Positions 28,484 through 35,328 of a DNA stretch of 64,000 nt are shown in pieces. The number at the start of each line of letters is the position of its first letter. Within the stretch, counting starts at the first letter, position 1. The stretch is taken from assembly GCA_016841765.1 (NCBI GenBank), contig JAENYN010000023.1, positions 1 through 64,000 of the forward strand, read 5' to 3'. The translations under genes and the position numbers were made by a program. The DNA is from Guptibacillus hwajinpoensis (GTDB lineage: Bacteria > Bacillota > Bacilli > Bacillales > Bacillaceae_O). The notes below the pieces were generated by a model, which was given only the letters and a program-made list of their open reading frames with translations, did not search any database and was not told the DNA's origin.

Positions 28484-28858
28484 ATCATTCACCTCCTTTT
28501 CAACTTACGTTCAATCATTGAAATCTCCTGTTCAATTCTCCATATCTTTTCAGCTAATTCAGATTTTGGTGTTCATTGTTGAATCATCTTAAATCCAACT
28601 GCACCGATCCACAAAAAAGAAATCAAGGATTTTCAAATACTTGAAGCACCCCAAACTTTCAGTTTATAAGGGGTACTCCGTATTTGACCTCACTCTCATC
28701 CCACACCTAAAGGAGTTGGCTTTCACGTTCGGAGATTCTGTAAAAAGGAATATCTTCATCCGTACAGAATTAAAGAAGAGAAGTTGATTGTCCGTTAATG
28801 ACTCTTTTACTTAAGCCGGACATGGGGCAATCACCGCTCTTCCAAAGGAGGAACTAGA
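28484..28858. other. tnpB left flank and yfhF leader
   Basis: A 375-bp stretch without a gene. Near 28710 it carries CCCACACCTAAAGGAGTTGG, which resembles the right-end hairpin of the tnpB element (CCCACGCCTAAAGGCGT near 27270) and so may be its left-end structure. The last 15 bases hold AAAGGAGG for yfhF. The left boundary could not be fixed; a TTAC-type target near 28750 is only a guess. Confidence 0.4.
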
Positions 28859-29758
28859 ATGCGCATCGTCATTGCGGGCGGCACCGGATTTGTCGGGGCT
28901 GCCCTTACGGAATATATGGCGGCCCAGGGACATGACTTGTTTATTTTGACGAGAAATCCCGCCACTAAAGGGACAAAGAAAAATGCCACCTATGTTAAGT
29001 GGCTCACCGAGGACAGCAACCCAGAAAACGAACTGAAAAATATAGACGCTGTTATTAACCTTGCCGGAGAATCAATCAACAGCAGATGGACAAAGGAACG
29101 TAAAAAAGAAATCTATGACAGCCGAATCGAGACAACCGAACGGATCCTCGAACTTATGGAAAGCATGTCAAAGCGCCCGTCCGTTTTCATTAACGCCTCT
29201 GCAGTCGGATTTTATGGAACGTCGCAAAAAAAGACATTTACAGAAGAATGGGATGAGGCCGGACGTGATTTCCTGGCAAGGACCGTTAAGGCATGGGAAA
29301 AAACAGCTTCAAAAGCTGAGGCCCTGGGAGTCAGGACAGTGTATGCCCGCTTTGGCCTCATCTTAAGCGATTCTGGCGGGGCACTGCCGAAGATGGCTTT
29401 GCCTTACAGGATGCATGCCGGCGGGAAAGTCGGCAGCGGCAAGCAATGGGTTTCCTGGGTCCATTTGCGGGATGCAATAAGAATCATTGATTTTATATTA
29501 TATAAAGAAATGATAAGCGGACCGGTTAACGTCACAGCGCCTAAGCCCGTAAAAATGAATGACTTCGGCAAAAAATTGGGGGAGGCACTGGATAGGAAAC
29601 ATTGGCTTCCGGTTCCAGGAATCGCATTAAGGCTGCTTCTTGGCGAAATGAGCATGCTGTTGTTATCGGGCCAGAAAGTGCTCCCTAGAAAACTGGGGGA
29701 CGCCGGCTTTACTTTTCAATTCCCGACGCTGAAAAAAGCGCTGCGTGATTTGTTTTAA
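28859..29758 (+). CDS. yfhF: TIGR01777 family NAD-dependent epimerase-like protein
   Basis: An atypical SDR/nucleoside-sugar-epimerase-like protein of 299 residues. The nucleotide site is GGTGFVG at about residues 7-13. NLAGESIN..W, FINASAVGFYG and the C-terminal DUF1731 segment (KVLPRKL.DAGF.FQFP.L..AL) are diagnostic. Some databases call the family a cell-division inhibitor, but the evidence is thin and the substrate is unknown. AAAGGAGGAACTAGA precedes the ATG. It corresponds to yfhF of the yfhD-yfhE-yfhF-recX group. Confidence 0.9.
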   Translation: MRIVIAGGTGFVGAALTEYMAAQGHDLFILTRNPATKGTKKNATYVKWLTEDSNPENELKNIDAVINLAGESINSRWTKERKKEIYDSRIETTERILELMESMSKRPSVFINASAVGFYGTSQKKTFTEEWDEAGRDFLARTVKAWEKTASKAEALGVRTVYARFGLILSDSGGALPKMALPYRMHAGGKVGSGKQWVSWVHLRDAIRIIDFILYKEMISGPVNVTAPKPVKMNDFGKKLGEALDRKHWLPVPGIALRLLLGEMSMLLLSGQKVLPRKLGDAGFTFQFPTLKKALRDLF

Positions 29759-30075
29759 ACCGATTGTTTAGTTATTTGATACAAGCGGGTGTGCGGGACG
29801 GGAGCAGCAGTCCCGGTGATTCACGCAGGGCGCCAGCTATGAAAGAGTTCACACGCCACCTTGCGGCAAAGCAAATCCGTATATGCTTGCGACGGAAAGC
29901 GGAGGACCAAGCTTTTTTAAAGTTAAATCACTGTGAAAAGCTGAGGGGCCAGATTTACTTCAGTGAAGGGCAACGCCTGGAACGTGTGACTGATAAAAAA
30001 GCTAATAAGCTGATTCCATTACCGATTTGACATCGGATTGATTATTTCATTCCACGAAGGGACGGGAAGAGAGAG
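29759..30075. other. 317-bp gap with no convincing gene
   Basis: A plus-strand frame from the TTG at 29764, or the ATG at 29839, to 30030 is open for up to 88 codons. It lacks a ribosome site at either start and has no recognisable sequence, so I do not call it a gene. A stem GGGAC/GTCCC lies near 29798-29815. GCTTG/CAAGC with a following T run at about 29888-29922 resembles a weak terminator. The stretch could hold a structured RNA or a decayed gene. Confidence 0.35.
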
Positions 30076-31197
30076 ATGAAAACTCTTTTTAAAAACGCCA
30101 CGATTATCCCGGTAACTTCTCCGATTATTCAAAATGGAGATGTGCTGATAGAGGGAGGAAAAATAGCTGAGATTGGCCGGACGTTAATCCCGGATGATAT
30201 GACAGAAGTCATCGAATGCCGGGGAAAGTATTTGCTGCCCGGATTTATTGATGTCCACACACATCTCGGCCTATATGATGAAGGGACAGGCTGGGCCGGC
30301 AGCGATGCCAACGAAACAATCGAACCGCTCACACCGCATATCCGCGCACTAGATGGAGTCCAGCCGCTTGATATCGGCTTTCGGGATGCGATTGAACACG
30401 GTGTCACTGCTGTCCAGGTGCTGCCGGGAAGCGCCAATGTCATCGGCGGGATCACAAGCGTCATCAAAACATCCGGCAAAAACGTCAGTAAGATGATTTT
30501 AAGGGAACGGTCCGGGCTGAAAATCGCCTTAGGTGAAAATCCCAAGCGCATGCATAGTGAATCATCACGCGATTCGGTCACAAGAATGGGGATCATGGGT
30601 ATGCTCCGGGAGACATTTTACAATGCCCTGCACACTGACAGGCCGGAAGAATTCCGCACAGCTCCGATTGTCGCTGCCTTGAAACGGGAAATCCCGGTCC
30701 GCATCCATGCTCACCGCGCCGATGATATCATGTCAGCCGTACGGTTTGCTGAAGAGTTCAATCTTGATTTGCGGATCGAGCATTGTACAGAAGGCCATTT
30801 TATTGCCGACGAACTTTCCGGACTTAAAGTTTCTGTAGGGCCCACTTTTACAAGAAAGTCGAAAATCGAACTGAAAAACAAAACATGGAAGACTTATTCG
30901 GTCCTGACCAACCATCAAATTGAAGTGTCGATTATGACCGACCATCCTTACACACCGATTCAGTATTTGAACATATGTGCTTCCCTTGCCGTCCGCGAAG
31001 GACTGGCCGAACAAAAAGCACTCGAAGGCATCACCATTTTGCCTGCCAGAAACCTCGGCGTCCATGACCGCATCGGCAGCATCGAAACCGGAAAAGATGC
31101 GGATCTGGCCCTCTGGAGCGGGCATCCATTTGACTACCTGTCAAAGCCTGTCCTGACAATGATTAACGGCGAAAAAATTTACAATAAATTAGGATAA
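30076..31197 (+). CDS. Amidohydrolase, imidazolonepropionase-like
   Basis: Cytosolic metal-dependent hydrolase of the amidohydrolase superfamily, 373 residues. The metal-site pattern is DVHTHLG (about residues 60-66), HAHRADD (about 213-219) with EHCTEGHF next, and the C-terminal Asp in MTDHPYTP (about 298-303). The C-terminal beta segment GSIETGKDADLALWSGHPFD is the family hallmark. It looks like a secondary-metabolite or cyclic-amide hydrolase of the CAD group; the substrate is unknown. It is absent from the B. subtilis yfhE-yfhF interval. Confidence 0.88.
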   Translation: MKTLFKNATIIPVTSPIIQNGDVLIEGGKIAEIGRTLIPDDMTEVIECRGKYLLPGFIDVHTHLGLYDEGTGWAGSDANETIEPLTPHIRALDGVQPLDIGFRDAIEHGVTAVQVLPGSANVIGGITSVIKTSGKNVSKMILRERSGLKIALGENPKRMHSESSRDSVTRMGIMGMLRETFYNALHTDRPEEFRTAPIVAALKREIPVRIHAHRADDIMSAVRFAEEFNLDLRIEHCTEGHFIADELSGLKVSVGPTFTRKSKIELKNKTWKTYSVLTNHQIEVSIMTDHPYTPIQYLNICASLAVREGLAEQKALEGITILPARNLGVHDRIGSIETGKDADLALWSGHPFDYLSKPVLTMINGEKIYNKLG

Positions 31198-31309
31198 AAA
31201 ACTATTCACTTTTCGAAAGAAATTGAGTAAAATACGATTAGGAAATATTCAAGATCAAATGTTGGCCGTTAGTACAGACAATCCAAACGTCACTTGTGCG
31301 TTTTGGTAA

Positions 31310-31378
31310 ATACGGGAAAGGCAAATGGTGCGCCACCAGTATGACTGGTTCTAGTGGGTTCGATTCCCACCCCGAATT
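31310..31378 (+). ncRNA. tRNA-like cloverleaf in the GNAT leader
   Basis: All parts of a tRNA occur in order with canonical lengths except one. They are a 7-bp acceptor (ATACGGG/CCCGAAT, one mismatch), 2 linker bases, a D-arm with GGC/GCC and TGG in its loop, one base, a 5-bp anticodon stem (CCAGT/ACTGG), a 5-nt variable loop, a 5-bp T-stem (GTGGG/CCCAC) with loop TTCGATT, and a discriminator base. The anticodon loop has only 3 nt (ATG) instead of 7 and there is no CCA, so it cannot be a working tRNA. It lies 77 nt before the GNAT start. Confidence 0.6.
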
Positions 31379-31454
31379 TTTTTAGCTTTCATCGAAAAAA
31401 TTCGAGGGTGGTAAAGCCCGTGGAGTCTGTCCACCCTCGCAGGAGGGATTTTTT
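31366..31454 (+). promoter_or_regulatory. Switch-like leader with competing hairpins before the GNAT gene
   Basis: Four pairings exclude each other in part. The T-arm of the tRNA-like fold uses CCCAC. CCACCCCGAATTTTTTT (31367-31383) pairs with AAAAAATTCGAGGGTGG. GAGGGTGG (31405-31411 region) alternatively pairs with CCACCCTC (31431-31438). CCCTC then pairs with GAGGG inside the ribosome site AGGAGGG, followed by six T just before ATG. This is how attenuators and riboswitches are built; the ligand is unknown. Confidence 0.55.
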
Positions 31455-32012
31455 ATGCTTAAAAAACGCGATCTTGCAGACTCTCATGTCCTGTATGACC
31501 TGATGGTGCACCCTGAAGTATTTCCGTATGTCCGACACAAAGCTTATTCCCATGATGAATTCATGTTTATGACAAAACAGACAATCGAAGCCGAAGAACG
31601 CGGCGAATTGATTTCCAGAACCATTCTTGATGAATGGGGATACCCGATCGGAACAATCAACCTGTTCGATGTCCAGGAGAAGTCAGGCTTTCTCGGCACC
31701 TGGATCGGCAAGCCTTATTTCGGCAAAGGGTATAATCAAGAGGCAAAGAAGCACTTCTTCAATGAATTGTTCTATGAACTCGACATCGAAACAATCTATA
31801 TGCGCATCCGGATGGAAAACATCCGTTCAACAAAAGCTGCTCAAAAACTTCCTTATGTTGTCCTTGCCAACGAAACCAAACAACATATTTTTGATCAGCT
31901 TAACGCAAACGGACCAACGTACAACCTTTTTGAAATCCCAAAAGACCAGTATACCCTTCACACGATGCGGTCGGTCGAAGAAGTTGTATCTGAACAGCGT
32001 CTTGAAGCTTGA
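31455..32012 (+). CDS. GNAT family N-acetyltransferase
   Basis: Acetyl-CoA-dependent acetyltransferase of the RimJ/RimL-like GNAT group, 185 residues. The pattern is visible from RDLADSHVLYDLM at the N-terminus, through the core strands GYPIGTINLFDV and GTWIGKPYFGKGYNQEA (the acetyl-CoA pyrophosphate loop), to MRIRMENIRSTKAAQKL. The acceptor is unknown; relatives modify ribosomal proteins, aminoacyl-tRNAs or small amines. The ATG has AGGAGGG directly upstream, within the hairpin-rich leader described separately, so translation is likely regulated. Not part of the B. subtilis yfh group. Confidence 0.87.
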   Translation: MLKKRDLADSHVLYDLMVHPEVFPYVRHKAYSHDEFMFMTKQTIEAEERGELISRTILDEWGYPIGTINLFDVQEKSGFLGTWIGKPYFGKGYNQEAKKHFFNELFYELDIETIYMRIRMENIRSTKAAQKLPYVVLANETKQHIFDQLNANGPTYNLFEIPKDQYTLHTMRSVEEVVSEQRLEA

Positions 32013-32030
32013 GCTGTAGCTTCCCTTGTC

Positions 32031-32074
32031 GGTTCCTGACCCCCGCCGCTTTAAAGCGGCGGGGGTCAGGAACC
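32031..32074. repeat. 44-bp perfect palindrome (repeat D, copy 1)
   Basis: Two 22-base arms beginning GGTTCCTGACCCCCGCCGC pair without any mismatch and meet at TTTAAA. A T-rich stretch follows, so it can end the GNAT transcript. A nearly identical palindrome is at 36268-36311. Confidence 0.85.
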
Positions 32075-32141
32075 TTTCTGTATACTTTTCCTGCCCGTGA
32101 GAAAAGATAAATATAATCTTACATAAAGGCAGGTTAAAAAC

Positions 32142-32252
32142 ATGGATGCAAAGCGGAAAAATGAAAAAGCCCAGCGTAAAACATTGAGAAAAACCCAGGA
32201 AGTCTTATACGGCCACGAATTCAGGGCAGCCGACCGCGCCGGCGGAAAATAA
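32142..32252 (+). CDS. yfhE: Small protein YfhE
   Basis: A 36-codon gene encoding a very basic peptide that ends in QEVLYGHEFRAADRAGGK. This tail (EVLY..EF..ADRAGG) is what I recall as the hallmark of YfhE, a short bacillar protein of unknown function. The length and the order next to yfhD and yfhF agree. The ribosome site is weak (AAAGGCAGG). Confidence 0.78.
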   Translation: MDAKRKNEKAQRKTLRKTQEVLYGHEFRAADRAGGK

Positions 32253-32335
32253 GATTACTTCATCGGCATGACGGGTAAAACCAAAACCATGAACAAAAAA
32301 TTCCAGTAACTCAATTCCGAAAAGGAGTGGATATC

Positions 32336-32509
32336 ATGGACGAGAAAAAACGAAATGAACAGGCACCGGATCCAAATGATGTCATGAGATCAAATAAAAA
32401 CCCTGATGGCAAAGATGTTGAATTTTCTCAGGAGTTAGCCGATCAGGAAGACCGCGAAGCACAGGAACGTTCTGAAGAAGCTGATGAGCGCGCGAAAAGG
32501 CATGACTAA
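32336..32509 (+). CDS. yfhD: YfhD family protein
   Basis: A 57-residue highly charged protein. The segment GKDVEFSQELADQEDREAQERS.EADERAKRHD matches the YfhD family core (VEFS.ELAD..D.EAQ.R...AD.R). The ATG at 32336 lies 8 nt after AAAGGAG; the in-frame GTG three codons upstream is inside that site. Function unknown; likely sporulation-associated by company. A terminator follows at once. Confidence 0.82.
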   Translation: MDEKKRNEQAPDPNDVMRSNKNPDGKDVEFSQELADQEDREAQERSEEADERAKRHD

Positions 32510-32517
32510 TTAGATGA

Positions 32518-32549
32518 AGTTCCCGTTCAAGCTGGCGGGAACTTTTTTC
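32518..32549 (+). terminator. Terminator of yfhD
   Basis: AGTTCCCG and CGGGAACT form an 8-bp stem followed by six T. Confidence 0.85.
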
Positions 32550-32704
32550 CTGATATCCTGTTTCACCTGCGGATATCAGCATATGGCCTCGCTGCTGTGA
32601 ATCGTTTGTGCAGCGGCCGGGTGGCGTGAAGCAGCCCGGTATTATTTTATTTCGTTTCGATACACAGGGCTCACGCCAAATATCCCCCTTCCCCACTCCA
32701 TGAA

Positions 32705-32732
32705 AAAAAGCCTGCAGTAAAGCAGGCTTTTT
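32705..32732. terminator. Terminator of the doxX gene
   Basis: AGCCTGC and GCAGGCT pair around AGTAAA, flanked by A runs on one side and T runs on the other, so it is bidirectional. It lies 10 bp past the doxX stop. Confidence 0.82.
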
Positions 32733-32737
32733 GTTCT

Positions 32738-33223
32738 TTATACGGTTTCTGCAGCTTCTTTCTTTCCGAATTTCTCTTTCAGAAGCGGAACAAGCACTCT
32801 GTCCCCCCCGTAATAGTAGCTTGCACTGCCGACAAACAGGAGAATGACAGCTGCAGTGTAAAGAATCGGATTTGTGCTTGTTGTGCCGGCAAGCATGAAA
32901 TTGAGGTTCATGAACGCTCCTGCCAGCAATGCCGGAATGGTGGCAATACCAACAATCAACCCGACGCCAACCAGCATTTCTCCCCATGGAATGAGGAAGT
33001 TGAACAAGTCAATGTTCGGAAGGGCGAACCCTTCAAGGAAAGATGCGTACCATCCCTGAACCGACGGATGGTCACCACCTGCTTTTGCAATTGCGCCATT
33101 CACAAAACCGCCTGCATCGAATCCGCCCATTTTGTGCCATCCTGCTTCTATCCATTGAATACCCAGCCAAACCCGGAGAACTGTCCATACAATCGCCATT
33201 TTTGGTCCTTTTACCCATGCCAT
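32738..33223 (-). CDS. DoxX family membrane protein
   Basis: Integral membrane protein of 161 residues with four predicted spans (about 12-30, 75-95, 97-118, 124-145). The DoxX pattern is seen at VLRVWLGIQWIEAGWHKMGGF and LIPWGEMLVGVGLIVGI. In Gram-positive bacteria such proteins have been linked to quinone or thiol redox chemistry; the archaeal DoxD/DoxA proteins belong to a thiosulfate:quinone oxidoreductase. The ATG at 33223 follows AAGGGG; the frame extends further upstream but without conservation. Two operators of the Rex/Fnr shape lie upstream. Confidence 0.85.
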   Translation of the reverse strand: MAWVKGPKMAIVWTVLRVWLGIQWIEAGWHKMGGFDAGGFVNGAIAKAGGDHPSVQGWYASFLEGFALPNIDLFNFLIPWGEMLVGVGLIVGIATIPALLAGAFMNLNFMLAGTTSTNPILYTAAVILLFVGSASYYYGGDRVLVPLLKEKFGKKEAAETV

Positions 33224-33243
33224 GATGGTCAACCCCTTTTCTT

Positions 33244-33259
33244 TGTGATTATTTTCACA
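33244..33259. promoter_or_regulatory. TGTGA-N6-TCACA operator, proximal site of doxX
   Basis: TGTGATTATTTTCACA is a perfect 5+5 inverted repeat with a 6-bp spacer. It begins 21 bp upstream of the doxX ATG, so a protein bound here would block transcription or the leader. The shape fits Rex or Crp/Fnr-family regulators. Confidence 0.6.
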
Positions 33260-33334
33260 TGATACGATAAAATAAAACGATGATAACTTAGAAAGATGTG
33301 AAGCATCCAACTGGTGAAAGACTTGATGTTTCGC

Positions 33335-33352
33335 TTGTGAAATGTTTCACTA
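33335..33352. promoter_or_regulatory. Rex-like operator, distal site of doxX
   Basis: TTGTGAAATGTTTCACTA matches the Rex consensus TTGTGAAN4TTCACAA at 13 of 14 fixed positions and contains the perfect palindrome GTGAAATGTTTCAC. It lies about 120 bp upstream of the doxX start. Confidence 0.6.
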
Positions 33353-33444
33353 TCTTTCTTCATCTTTAATATACGCCATTTCACACTTACTTACAAGATA
33401 CTTCACAGATTTAACACAAAATGATTTTTGGTTGTTGATAAAAG

Positions 33445-33605
33445 TTATCCACAAAGATGTTAACAGTGTGGATAAGGCTATTAACCCCTTTATTTATCGC
33501 TTGTATCTTTGCCCGCTCTAAAATGTGGACAATTCCGTCTCTATCTGTGGATAATGTTGATAACAATAAATGTACCTGTTAATACAGATAATTGTTTGTG
33601 GATAA
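33445..33605. promoter_or_regulatory. DnaA-box cluster
   Basis: Four perfect TTATCCACA boxes lie at 33445-33453 (plus) and at 33467-33475, 33546-33554 and 33597-33605 (minus). A fifth, with one mismatch, is at 33524-33532 (minus). All are within 161 bp of AT-rich DNA between doxX and rlmD. No dnaA, dnaN or rpmH is near, so this is not the chromosomal origin but a DnaA-binding cluster, as known at several sites in B. subtilis. Confidence 0.85.
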
Positions 33606-33654
33606 GAGTGTGAATATCTTTTGGCACGGAGGAGAGAACACAGTTTTTTGAAAA

Positions 33655-33830
33655 ACAAAAGCGCAGGGCGCCCGCTCAGCGGCGTACATCATAAGCGGGG
33701 GTACCCGCAGGAAGGTGATCTTTCCTTCCGGAGGGGATCACCGCTTATGACGATAGCCGCTGGCGCCTGGAGCTGGATGTCTCCCTTCCCGCTTTTTATC
33801 CACAACGCAAAAATTTTATTGTTTCCTTAA
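33655..33830. repeat. Dispersed intergenic repeat B, copy 1
   Basis: Nearly identical over about 150 bp to 49621-49800, and its core is also found at 61921-62030. The core is a large imperfect palindrome running from GGGCGCC.GCT.AGCGGCGTAC to ATAGCCGCTGGCGCC. The tail CTTCCCGCTTTTTATCCACA, present in copies 1 and 2, contains a perfect DnaA box (33796-33804). No coding capacity. Confidence 0.85.
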
Positions 33831-33836
33831 CAATAA

Positions 33837-33870
33837 AAAAGGCCTGACCCTATAGGAGCCAGACCTTAAG
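33837..33870 (-). terminator. Terminator of the rlmD-like gene
   Basis: AAGGCCTGA pairs with CCAGACCTT (with G-T pairs). The minus strand continues into a run of T at the edge of repeat B. It lies 66 bp past the stop. Confidence 0.6.
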
Positions 33871-33935
33871 TTGAAACCTTTGTGTTATACAAAACAGGCA
33901 ATGGAAGTTTGTATAAAACTTACTCTACCCGCTCA

Positions 33936-35312
33936 CTACCGCTTCTCAAACACCGCAACCACTTCAATATGTGCCGTATGCGGAAACATATCCACCGGCT
34001 GCAAGTATTTGATGTCGTACTTTTTTGCCAGGTGGGCCGCATTTTTGGCCAGGGTTGAGGGATTGCATGAAATGTAGACGATCCGTTTCGGTTTCACTTT
34101 CAAAAGCGTGTCAATCAGTTTTTGGTGCAGTCCGGAGCGCGGCGGGTCAACCATGACGACATCCGGCTTCCAGCCCTTGTTCACCCATTCCGGAAGCAGC
34201 TTTTCGGCTTCGCCTGTAAAGTACTCCGCGTTTTTTATGCCGTGGTGCCCGGCATTTTTTTTGGCATCTTCGATTGCGGATTTGATGGTGTCCATTCCGC
34301 GCACTTCTTCGGCCTCATCTGCTACCCACATACCGATCGTGCCGACACCGCAGTATGCATCGACGACTTTTTCTTTGCCGGTCAGGCTGGCTGCTTTCTT
34401 CGCTTCATTATAGAGGGTGACGGTCTGCTGCGGATTCAATTGGAAAAACGACCGTGCCGACAGTTCAAAAGAAAAGTCGCCCAGTTGTTCTTCAATCACT
34501 TCGTCCCCGTGCATGTGGACCATTTCTTCACCGAAAATGACGGATGTTTTTTTATTATTGACGTTTTGCATGACGGATGCGACATCAGGCAGCCGTTTTT
34601 TCACTTCTTCGATGAAAAGCTTCTTTTTCGGAAAATCTTCTTTTGTTGTCACCAGGACCAACTGGACCTGGCCTGTGGCGAAGCTTACTCTTGTAACGAT
34701 GGTTCGGACAAAACCGCGCTGTTTTTTCTCGTTGTAGGCCGGAATATTGAGATCCTGCAAAATGTCTTTCACAATTTCGGTGACCCGGTTTGATTCAGGG
34801 TGATGGATTTTGCATTCTGTTATATCCACAAGTTCATGGGAATTCAATCCATACAGACCTGCAAGGATTTTCCCATCTTTGTTCCCGGCCTGGAGCTGTG
34901 ATTTATTCCGGTAGCCCCATGGATTGTCCATCCCGATTGTTTTCCTGATTTCAAGCTTGTCAGCCGGAAATTTTGTATAGCGCTCAAACGCCTGTTTCAC
35001 CATGTCCCGCTTCTGGTTGAGCTGCCCTTCATAAGACAGATGCTGAAGCTGACAGCCGCCGCAGCTTTCATAGACAGGGCAAGGGGCATCGACTCTCTCA
35101 CTGGATCGTTTGCGGATTTTCTTGATTTTGGCTTCGGCGAACTTCGGGCTTACCTTCACAGCTTCCGCCACAACTTCTTCACCGGGAAGAGCGCCTGGAA
35201 TGAAGACGGCCTGCTTTTTGAAAAAGCCGACGCCTTCACCGTTGATTCCCAGCCGTTTTATTGTCACCGGAAAGGTTTGCCCCTGTTTAAGGGGCTGTTT
35301 TTGTTCATTCAT
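33936..35312 (-). CDS. 23S rRNA (uracil-5-)-methyltransferase, RlmD/YfjO type
   Basis: SAM-dependent RNA m5U methyltransferase of the TrmA/RlmD family, 458 residues. The N-terminal TRAM domain covers about residues 8-68. The 4Fe-4S ligands are Cys78, Cys84, Cys87 and Cys167. The SAM domain has [21 protein letters not shown], and the catalytic Cys in [12 protein letters not shown]. The ATG at 35312 is 8 nt after GGAG; the earlier GTG overlaps it. It pairs with the downstream-type neighbour yfjP as in B. subtilis, where yfjO occupies this place; its exact uridine target versus YefA (RlmCD) is not settled by sequence. Confidence 0.9.
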   Translation of the reverse strand: MNEQKQPLKQGQTFPVTIKRLGINGEGVGFFKKQAVFIPGALPGEEVVAEAVKVSPKFAEAKIKKIRKRSSERVDAPCPVYESCGGCQLQHLSYEGQLNQKRDMVKQAFERYTKFPADKLEIRKTIGMDNPWGYRNKSQLQAGNKDGKILAGLYGLNSHELVDITECKIHHPESNRVTEIVKDILQDLNIPAYNEKKQRGFVRTIVTRVSFATGQVQLVLVTTKEDFPKKKLFIEEVKKRLPDVASVMQNVNNKKTSVIFGEEMVHMHGDEVIEEQLGDFSFELSARSFFQLNPQQTVTLYNEAKKAASLTGKEKVVDAYCGVGTIGMWVADEAEEVRGMDTIKSAIEDAKKNAGHHGIKNAEYFTGEAEKLLPEWVNKGWKPDVVMVDPPRSGLHQKLIDTLLKVKPKRIVYISCNPSTLAKNAAHLAKKYDIKYLQPVDMFPHTAHIEVVAVFEKR

Positions 35313-35328
35313 ATATAACACTCCATGT

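Noticed and set aside
29764..30030. 88-codon gene between yfhF and the amidohydrolase
   Set aside because: A TTG start without a ribosome site and no similarity to any family I know; kept only as an unexplained gap.
31310..31378. A functional tRNA gene
   Set aside because: The anticodon loop has three bases, no CCA is encoded, and the element sits inside a leader with competing hairpins.
31395..31445. T-box riboswitch
   Set aside because: GGGTGGTAAAGCCCG is only partly like the T-box sequence, there is no recognisable stem I with specifier loop, and the downstream gene is not an amino-acid gene.
33445..33605. Chromosomal origin of replication
   Set aside because: DnaA boxes are present, but dnaA, dnaN, rpmH and gidA/mnmG are not nearby, and no clear unwinding element lies beside a dnaA gene.
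33621..33830. Plus-strand frame over repeat B
   Set aside because: It exists only because of the repeat and has no ribosome site or conserved product.
34122..34793. Plus-strand frame of 223 codons
   Set aside because: It is a shadow of the rlmD-like gene on the other strand, with no ribosome site and no recognisable sequence.
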